Source of the DNA: Hofstenia miamia
Taxonomy: Eukaryota > Xenacoelomorpha > Acoela
DNA length: 64,000 bases
NCBI GenBank assembly: GCA_004352715.1
Contig: SCFE01000059.1
Location: 1,474,977-1,538,976 of the forward strand
Reading direction: 5' to 3'
In this document: in pieces, positions 55,999 to 64,000 of the stretch
Layout: each line of letters starts with the position of its first letter
How positions within the stretch are numbered: the first letter of the stretch is position 1
The notes under the pieces: model-generated
Databases searched by the model: none
What the model saw: only the letters and a program-made list of their open reading frames with translations
What the model was told of the DNA's origin: nothing
Program-made: the position numbers and the translations under genes

Positions 55999-56442
55999 TA
56001 GAGATGAGTGCGGTGCGTAATATCGCGGTAGCTCAATTGCTGTGGTTAGCGGTAGAATTAAAACAACAAGCGGTGGCATAAACGTTATACAGAAAACATG
56101 TTTTGTATAAGATTTAAAATCTCAAAAAACTGTTTCTGAAGCAAAACTAAGAGATTTCACACACAAAATATTAAAATTAATTTTTGCATATTTGATAATT
56201 TTATACTACCCCAATAATTTGAACGAAATGACAAAATACCTAAGAAATTGTTTTTAAACCTTTGTTTGAATGATCCATAACCCTAAAAATTAATTCAGAA
56301 CTGTATCTTTTCTTACGAAGATAAAAATCACCATTATTGTGGTATACTGCGGTAAATTTCATTTATTGCGGTGGTTTGCGGTAAAAAAAATTGACACTGC
56401 AGTGGAAATAATTTTACCAAGCCTGTAACGCGCTCATCTCTA
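55999..56442. mobile_element. Non-autonomous hAT element, 444 bp, with TAGAGATGAG ends
   Basis: Begins TAGAGATGAGTGCGGTGCG and ends CGCGCTCATCTCTA, a short perfect TIR with hAT-type TAGAG start. The 8-bp flanks CTCCCAAC (55991-55998) and CTCCCAGC (56443-56450) differ at one base. The interior carries GCGGT/ACCGC phrases (TGCGGTAAATTTC, TTGCGGTGGTTTGCGG). It lies in the 3' UTR of the LINE. Confidence 0.88.
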
Positions 56443-57298
56443 CTCCCAGCGTAGCAAGCAAGATGGTACCAACCAGATCTGGCTTTGAAGCCCTCAGTAA
56501 TTAGATTTTAGGAAAAAACGTTCAGAATGTCAGATGGGCCTTGTCAACGCCCCTATTATCAGCAGAAGCCTGAGAGCTCCCATGTGGCATGTCAATGTTC
56601 GTTCAAGGTTGGGGTGATATCTCTTAATATGCCTTAAATGCCAACCTCTACTCTTGTACGCTTTGAAACAGCCTTCGGCTGCACACGCTCAGCATTTAGC
56701 ATCCGCTTTGGTATTGGAGTTCTGAGTATGGTATGGTCATCCCTGATATGACGATTCAGTGCTTTCTGGACTGAAAACATACGCGCGCACTCTGTACACC
56801 TTAGGTGTCTCATACTGGCATGTGTGAGCTTTGGTATTGTTGCAAGGACCGCCCCAGCATTCCTCTTACAAAGCAACTCCGTGTCACCGTGAATTGTCTC
56901 TGCTAACCAGTGAGTTACCTAACTGGCATTCTTGAGTTGAGTACATGATGTGGTCAACGTAGAAAATATCTGATTCTTCCCCAGAGAAACGTCCATTAAC
57001 CACTGCACATCTAGTACAAGCCGTTTTCCCTAGCACTGACTCTTTCATGCACTAAAAGTGTGGCTTTAGTCATTTTTAACTCACGGGAGCGGCCACTATC
57101 ATAGCTATGACTGTGCAACACCACTCGGCTTACAAATATTAATTGCTTACGTGCTACTATTGCATACAATTGTTGGAAAGGTATGAGTCCATGAACCTAG
57201 TGGCGCTAGAACTGTAATTAGAGCATCTAGATAGCTCTGTATTTGTTCCTCCGACCAGCTGAAAAGATAGAGATCTTCAGCATACTCGATGTGCTTAA

Positions 57299-58056
57299 GG
57301 GGGGTGCCACACGATTAGTCTTTAGTCAAAAAACTTTTTTGACTATAGTCAAAAGACTAACCGTGTGGCATCCCCAAAAAGTGACTTTTGCGGTTTACGA
57401 TTAGTCAAACTATGAAGTAGAAAGTGTTCTATTTGAAAATGACTATTAGTCAAAAGACTAACCGTGTGGCACCCCCGAATAGTCAACTTATTGTAATTTT
57501 GAAAGAAAATGGGAATTTTGATTTTAAATAACTTTGAACTTTCATCTTAAATGTCATTAATAAATAAACAATATAATTACAATCGTGGCCATTAAGATAG
57601 GCGCAAATAAACAACTTGTCGAAATGGCTTTGGCGTGTTTTTAACCCAATTCCATTGGAGAGAGAGAGCTGTTTCAAAGGCTAGTTGATTGCGTAGCTAT
57701 TTTGAATTTTCTATAAAATTTCAACCTTCTAATTGGGTTAAATGTTTACATAATTCTTTACATATGCGCTTGTTTATGAGTGTCAATTAACTATTCAATA
57801 CACATTCGTAAGCGTAGAGTATGAGGCCAATTAATACATCATCCGAACTGTTACCCGTCACCTGAAGTTGAAATGTAATTATAGCGACTCCACTTAGTAA
57901 TTTTTGTAGATGTATATGCAATGCAATTTACGCAGAAACCTCTTTTGACTATAAGTCAAAATCTTTGACTAATAGTCAAATTTTTTGACTAATAGACAAA
58001 AGAATGCAAAACCGCAATTTTGACTATAGTCAAAAGACTAATCGTGTGGCACCCCC
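57299..58056. mobile_element. TTAA-inserting foldback-like element, 758 bp
   Basis: Terminal repeats GGGGGGTGCCACACGATTAG and, inverted, GGGGGTGCCACACGATTAGT. The TTAA target duplication lies at 57295-57298 and 58057-58060. Extra internal copies of the end sequence occur at about 57345-57376 and 57446-57477 (GACTAACCGTGTGGC...), and TTTTGACTA/TAGTCAAAA phrases occur throughout, so the left 70 bp alone can fold on itself. Non-coding apart from a spurious frame at 57483-57677. TTAA insertion fits piggyBac or Kolobok, but the G-rich ends leave the superfamily open. Confidence 0.85.
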
Positions 58057-58540
58057 TTAAGTTCTACACAATTTTGTCCGAAGAAAGAGTTGAAAATTCT
58101 TTTTTGGGTTCCATGGAGTCCTCACTGATCAGATAGTAGAAAAGGCGGTTAAATAAGCACGGGCTGAGGACACATCCATGTCGGATTCCACATTCAGGCT
58201 TAAAACTTCCTTGTGGGTGTTCGCCGCAAATGTGTGCAAGTGTGTATCAACTTGTACTGCTAATTCATTATCGTTCGGCTGCTGTTTCCCCTTAAAGGCT
58301 CGCTGTTGACCATAGAAGAGGCAGTCCAGAGCATACACATGCTCGCACTGAGCCCTTGACCAGGGTTAAAGTGTATGTTTTGCTAATCCAGATCACGCCT
58401 CGAGGAGGTTGTAAGAGACCCTTGATCTTAATCATAGCATAATGGCCCTCCTTTTGGTTTTCGCCAGAGTGCTATATTGCGCTTGATAGATCCGTCAGTG
58501 ATCCAACTCACATGTACTAAATTTGACAACTTTGTTTATA

Positions 58541-59860
58541 AGTTTATTGCGTTGGTAGATTAGTATTTATAATAATTCATATTTTTGTGTTATTTTCTCA
58601 CGCCCTGCTCAAACAGGCCTGGGCGTTCAGGAATTAGGGTCCAAAGTGTAAATTCTGTTCGAAGTCTTGCTGACAACTTATATCATAATTATTTCTTTAC
58701 CGTTGAATATTGAATATTTTTACCATGACATTTCATAATTCCAACAGTTATTATGATAATTACTTATATTTTCCCCACTGTATAAAAGTACGTATATGTA
58801 TCTGAATGATACGTAATACTGAATTATGTCAATGTGTTGTATATGAGAATATATATGTATACATTTAATTTAATATTTAACAAAAGTGGCAAATTTAAAA
58901 ATTCAAGCAATACTACATTGAGACAAGATATTGCAATAGTATCCTAACTGCAGCATGACTCCATAACATCGAGGAATGTATGAAAATGACGAAACAAGAG
59001 TTCTGATATTGAATTAGCATGAAGAGGTTTTTATCGGCATGTTGACAGATATGTAGTAAAAGCTAAGAATGGCGAACCCTTTGACCGAGAGGCGGATAAA
59101 GAAAAAAATTTTAAAGGGGACCCAATGTAAAGTGTTAATTGCATAATTAGGTTTTTTGATAGTGTACACAGTACTGAATTTTTAATTTTTTAAATTCATC
59201 ACTATACACCGACCCACCATGTACTGACTCCAGACATAGGCCTATAGAATTTGTGCAAGTTTTCAAATTTCAACTTGCGCTTTAATAATTGCATGTTGTG
59301 TTAAGAGATTTTTTGCATTATGCGCTACAAAATTTTTAGTGTATTTTCAATGGCATAAGATTAGGCAAATTCCAAAATTTTCACCTAATAATATGAGTGC
59401 ACGTTATCGTCAAATTCAATCAACATTGTTAAATATGGTGATAAAATTTGTGAAAATCAACCTACTCAAAAATGTAAAGCTCTTGCTAAAATAAACAGAT
59501 TTTAAAAAATATTGTGCTTAGTTTTTGGAGAAGGGTGCATGATGTTCAAATATGTGCCTTAGGGTGTGATTATTTTAATTTTTCAAATTATTATAATCAG
59601 CATGGGATTTTAGTTTGAGGTTTTTTTACATATACTTCAAAAAATTGAATAGTTATGGTTTTTAGAAGAAAACATCACGCTTTCTTTTAAAAAATGATTT
59701 ACAGAATGAATACATATCATGATTTCACATTAAACCAATGATAATTATTTTTGTATGTATATAAACTTGTTTAAATGTCAAATTGGTATTCAAATTATAC
59801 ATACAATGCAATTAAAATACGTACAAGCTAAAGTAGTAGTGTGTTTGTGCAGGTAAAAAG
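58541..59860. other. Intron sequence without recognised elements
   Basis: AT-rich, with no open frame of interest. Confidence 0.45.
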
Positions 59861-61085
59861 GTAATTGGCATAACAAGAAAGTAACTGCAAATAAAATGCT
59901 TTTCATTTCAACCGCACACTTTGAAAAGTTAAAAAATTGTAAAAAAAATAGTCTTCAAAATACTCTAGATGAGTTGTCTAGGCTTCCAACACAACAACAA
60001 GTACTTGATAGGTTTACCACACTTGCTTCTGAAGCAAAAAATGATAAAGGAACGCATTAAATTAATTGTACAACAGCTTATAAAACTATGGAAGATATTT
60101 GATTTTCCAATGATTAATGAATTGTCAATTCTTAGAAAGGTGCAGTTTGGTAAACCAAAAAAATCTCATTTAAAAAAATCAAAACACTAGATTTTCATAA
60201 GATACTATTTCATATAACTAAAGGCAATGGATTCCGAAAGAGCTCAGAGGACAAAAAATTGAATTTTTTGCAAAAATAAATAAAATGGGTATTACATTTT
60301 GATGGCTAAAAAATTAATGGTATTGAGCATCAAGTTGTGCTAAAAAACCCTTTGAGAAGTACAACTAAAATTTTAATATTAGAAAACTGAGAGCAGAAAC
60401 AATTTGTGATGCAATATTTACAACCCTTGAAGAGTATGATTTACGGAATTCAATCAATGTTATTATATTTGATACAACAAATATAAACACTGACAAATCT
60501 AAAGGAGTTTTTACAAAAATTCAGAAAAAAATGGAAAGCATGAAAATTAAGAAGCCTCTATTTTTCGGATGTCAGCATTATGTACTTGATCTGGCACTGG
60601 ATGGATTACTATTTTGGTGGTAGTACTAGTAGCCCAAATATATGCTATGGATTTCTAAAACTTGTTCAATAAAATTTATGATCAACTCCAATTAGATTTT
60701 GATAATTCTGGAGAAGATATGGATTTTGAAAATGTATTGGCTGTAAGATTTATTTTCAAACACTACCAAATATATACAATGCCCGCTGGAATTCCATAGC
60801 AATATTTTTATTACTTGCTTTTATACTAGATGCTGAATGTTGGCAACTGTATGCTGGAGTTGCACACTACATCTGTGGTACTTGGAGTGAGGCATGGTTT
60901 TCACCAATGTAGTTTGTTGGAGGTTAAAAGAAAGGCTGCTTCTTGAGTGTGGAAAATACCCTTAGTCTTGTGCAACAATTAACAAGTTTTGGTGCAATAG
61001 AAGGACTATCACAGATTTTGAATGATCCAACTGGTGTGCAGAATGAGCAATGAAACTTTTACAGGATTTTAAACCATTTTGTAAA
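59861..61085 (+). pseudogene. Decayed transposase-like gene, family uncertain
   Basis: Readable pieces: KERIKLIVQQLIKLWKIFDF then KVQFGKPKKSHLKKSKH (60035-60187), SVIIFDTTNINTDKSKGVFT-like text (60445-60510; clear core NVIIFDTTNINTDKSKG), KIKKPLFFGCQHYVLDLAL (60546-60602), IYNARWNSIAIFLLL (60776-60820) and AECWQLYAGVAHYICGTWSE (60833-60892). A D-T-x-x-N-T-x-x...G block followed by G-C-x-H-H/Y-x-x-D/E and then A-R-W resembles transposase-derived proteins with an RNase H fold that recur in invertebrate genomes. I cannot name the family with confidence. Frameshifts and stops are common. Confidence 0.5.
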
Positions 61086-63197
61086 AATAAGCACACATTA
61101 ACCTTAAAGTTTTAGTTAACAAATATAATATAAACCGTTAAGGTCTGAGTTGTTGTTTTCACGATCAAATTGTTTAAATGGGAGATCATTTCTATGTTTG
61201 GATTAAAGCGTGAATTTTTTGGGAAATTTCTCATTTTTATTATTATTTTTGCATATAATATGCAAAAAGTCATTTCAAAATGCTATGCTAATATTAGGTT
61301 ACAAATTACTCACACCCCTAATGTGCATACTATTGAATTTGAATACAAAAAATTTTAGCAAGCTTATTGAGTATCGTCAAATGGGGAAATAGAAATGGTA
61401 GACAAGGAGGAAATTTTATTTAATAATTTAATTTAATTTAATAATATTCATATTTTTATTGAAATTTAATATCAATATCTATGTCACATTATAGTGTAAA
61501 ATTTGAATGAAATACATTTTACAAATATCCGATTTTTTTGCACAATTTTAATAAATTTTTCTTATTTTAGAGGGGGCTCGGGCCTCTCGCCCCACCACCG
61601 CCCTTGCTTTGATCATCACGAATGTTTTCATCATGTTTAAAACGATTCCTTTTTAACCATTCTTGTTTTTTTGATAAATAAAATGCACCGAGTCGATAAT
61701 CAAATTATGACAGTGCTAGCTTTAACCGGAATTGGACATTTTATTTGGTTTTTTATAAGGAATTTAATAAAATTCTCTTTGATATAAAGTGCTGGGATCC
61801 AATAAAATATAAATAGATAAAAATATTTACAAGACATCAAGAAATGAGAATAAGAAGCAATGAGATCCTAGTACAGTAATAAGAAAAATTATACCTTTAA
61901 GAAAGATATCCGAAATTCATTGGCATGTTGTCAAACATTCATTAGGATGTTTTCCGAATTTTCGAAATCCGTTGGAAAGGGGTAGTTGTAGTAGGCAACC
62001 CTAAATTATCATCGATTCCTGAAGCAATTGAAAAAAGTAAAGCATTTTTATAGCAGCAGAAGTTTCAAATCTTATGTCAGTTCGAGTTTTCAAACGTGTT
62101 CTAAAAAGAAACGCGAGAAAAGTAGGTAAAGCGTTTAGTAGAACACATCATAAATATAGAATATATTAAAATATCCCGACTTCTATGCAAAGTTCGCATT
62201 TAGTTGTTTTTTATTTACTTTGCTCATTGCTAAATTTATCATTTAAACTTCTAATTATAGTTGTTTTTCTGAGTAATATTTCCGGTTTAGGTGAGAAAGT
62301 CATGGTCTGGTTTAAAAATGTTTAATAGATTGATCTAAAGCAAATTTATTCTTTCCTCTAGTGAAAAAAACAACCTATGTGAGTATTAATAGGTATATGG
62401 AAAGGTATTTTATCATTATACAAAAAGCTTGCTAATTTATTAGTTAATAAGTGACTATTCCTTAATTTCATCATCTACAATAAGTTTAAGGGAAAGACTG
62501 CTCTATGTGCGCATTGGACTATTTTTTCATATAATTGTTCTATCTAACCATGCAACAATGACAGTATACCAGTAGAAAAAATATATAGTTAGCTATTAGC
62601 TGACAGAAATATTGTATTTTTAGCTGTAAATCCAATAATTTAGGGTAAAGGTCTTATACACGCGTAATTATAACTAATTACAAAGAAACATTGAGACTAG
62701 TATTATACCTGAAGTTAGCAAGCTTCAAACAGAAAAGCCTTCTTTCCTGAAAACAGTAAAATATGCATATACCGTGTTTTTCATTTTATTTTATCTGTTT
62801 TGTTTAAAAAGTATGCAATTTCTGATGCTTTATTACATAAAACAGTACAAAAACACAATGTGCGACCATGTTTGGAAATTAGTGGATTTTGCCTAAATCA
62901 ACAGAGGACGACTATTTGTAATTAAAATAATACCCCATAGTGGTTTACTTTTTTCTACTATTTACTAGATAAGTAATTTTTTATCATAAGTTGCAAAGTC
63001 AAATAAGATAGTCTTAGTTTTTTTATTTACGAAATATTTACTATTTCGTACTTATTTGGCAATGTTTGACAGAAATCAATTAAATGTTATCTGAATAATT
63101 TTACTCAAATTTACAATGTCTTAAATACTGGTACAATAAATGGGTCTAGTATTTTCTAATATTGATTTAATTGAGAAGTAAACTTTTATTATTTTAG
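61086..63197. other. End of presenilin intron D-E
   Basis: AT-rich. A GC-rich stretch at 61571-61606 (GGGGGCTCGGGCCTCTCGCC and on) could be one end of a transposon. Repeats related by inversion to 55435-55575 lie at 61905-61985. The acceptor is TTATTATTTTAG. Confidence 0.55.
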
Positions 63198-63296
63198 ATT
63201 TATTTTCTGTTCTGATGCCTATTGGTCCCTTGAACATTTTGGTGAAAATTGCTCAATCGCGCAAGGAGCCCCTTTTCAGCTCACTCGTTTATTCAT
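63198..63296 (+). CDS. psen: Presenilin exon E (second half of TM6, start of loop)
   Basis: The 99-bp exon, acceptor TATTATTTTAG and donor GTACGT, enters and leaves in phase 1. With the G from exon D its first two bases complete the catalytic Asp codon. It encodes DLFSVLMPIGPLNILVKIAQ then SRKEPLFSSLVYS, aligning without gaps to the human [20 protein letters not shown] and ERNETLFPALIYS. The GP and the L-V-x-x-AQ-x-R blocks are kept. The downstream exons (loop, TM7 with the second Asp, PAL motif) should lie beyond 64000. Confidence 0.95.
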
Positions 63297-64000
63297 GTAC
63301 GTACAATATTTTTGTCTCCAATTAGTATTTCAACTTTCAGGTGCACTGATTCATTTTTTGTGAAATTTACGATTATAATAAACACTTAAAGGTTTCTGTT
63401 CTACTGTGAAATTCTGTTAATGAAATATTTTGCACTCGACTGACCCGCCTTTAGCAAATATCTTGGTGGTAAAATTGAGGTAGGCATTAATTTCGTAAAA
63501 AGGTTTTCTAAACTTGTCTCAAGATGGCGTCTTGGGATTACTATTTCTGCATTTGAGGCCATTTTGATTTGAATTCGCTTGTGTTTTAGCGCAAATAATC
63601 GTTAATTGAGGTTTGATAAATCAGTTTCATATACTAACCCATGATGGCAATAATTGAACTGTTTTTTACTGAGGACTTACAAATAATAAATGCCTTGATG
63701 ATATCTTACTTCACTTATGTGACGAAGTTTTAATATATATTTGTGCATTTTGAACATTGCTTATGGCTTTTGAATGTCTAATTATGAAATTTAAGTTTTT
63801 GAATATGAATTTTAAATTTCTGAATTGATTTGAGTATTAGATTGAAATTTTACTTGTAATTTTATACTTCAAAATTTCCGTATCAGTTCCCTTGCCAAGG
63901 TCGGAATACAAACGAAATTTAGTTAGGTAACAGAAGACAAATTCAAATTTAAGAAATATATATACTGTAACATGGGAAATTGTTTCTGTTATAACAAAGT
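63297..64000. other. Presenilin intron after exon E
   Basis: No convincing further exon. A 25-bp candidate (63455-63479) with acceptable splice sites was examined and not accepted. Confidence 0.6.

Larger units (their letters stand above)
55970..58540 (-). mobile_element. LINE split by two DNA-transposon insertions
   Basis: Minus-strand order: YGQQRAFKGKQQPNDNELAV and VDTHLHTFAANTHKEVLSL (58310-58195), KPECGIRHGCVLSPCLFN (58205-58150), then the foldback element at 57299-58056, then VELKHIEYAEDLYLFSWSEE with the catalytic box changed to YAED (57297-57235), and a C-terminal C2H2 finger CTECARMFSVQKALNRHIRD then DH (56797-56730). The 3' UTR holds a hAT MITE (55999-56442) and ends near 55970. 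Codons join across the TTAA target (CVEL-KHIEY), confirming one interrupted gene. Confidence 0.82.

Noticed and set aside
63455-63479. Possible next presenilin exon of 25 bp between CGCCTTTAG and GTAGGC
   Set aside because: Phase 1 fits and the first residue would be Ser as expected, but the eight residues do not resemble the conserved loop start, and a 25-bp exon is much shorter than expected for this part of the gene.
1-64000. CRISPR arrays, bacterial operons, rRNA genes
   Set aside because: No regularly spaced repeats with unique spacers, no operon structure and no rRNA segments; the introns and transposons are those of an animal genome.

Overview
This is AT-rich nuclear DNA from an animal, most likely an invertebrate. 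Spliceosomal introns, GT..AG junctions, long introns, nested transposons and N-filled scaffold gaps all point that way; I cannot name the species. Two host genes are supported, both on the + strand. One is a compact two-exon gene for the U1 snRNP protein C (SNRPC, 3974-4841). The other is a large presenilin gene (five exons found, 39631-63296). The presenilin continues past both ends of what I can recognise: the N-terminal exons and the second catalytic-aspartate exon were not found. Its exons join without phase conflict (2, 0, 2, 1, 1), align to vertebrate presenilins from TM1 to the loop after TM6, and sit in introns of 1.2, 5.2, 7.3 and 9.2 kb.

Most of the rest is transposable elements in layers. 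0-2.5 kb: two LINE families, abutting tail to tail. 5.1-6.4 and 15.1-18.7 kb: two copies, old and younger, of one endonuclease-type LINE. 9.9-11 kb: a decayed hAT-like transposase. 11.3-14.5 kb: a nearly complete LINE with N-terminal zinc fingers and a restriction-like endonuclease. 19.1-33.1 kb: a decayed hAT/DUF4371 transposase on the - strand, split by a Ty3/gypsy-type LTR element (19746-26711). The LTR element lacks gag and protease but has an unexplained long third ORF, and the LTR/hAT junction occurs twice. A related solo LTR lies at 30108-30988. 35.7-36.4 kb: a Tc1-like remnant. 36.5-39.3 kb: nested MITEs and a hAT fragment.

The presenilin introns carry an internally deleted piggyBac (43885-44738) and a Tx1/L1-like LINE (47.2-50.4 kb). 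They also carry an internally deleted mariner (50386-51147), a Penelope-like RT fragment (51.4-51.9 kb) and a hAT MITE (54062-54732). A further LINE (56.0-58.5 kb) is itself split by a TTAA-inserting foldback element and a hAT MITE, and a decayed transposase-like gene lies at 59.9-61.1 kb. For several elements I could place exact target-site duplications, and in two cases removing the insertion and one duplication restores the reading frame of the interrupted gene.

The assembly shows artefacts: repeats duplicated on both sides of N runs (13.0-13.4 kb, 28.3-28.7 kb), three single-N joins (706, 28496, 46762), two gaps of exactly 1000 N, and gaps bounded by poly-C or (GT)n. The arrangement at 25.7 kb may also be an assembly or haplotype effect.
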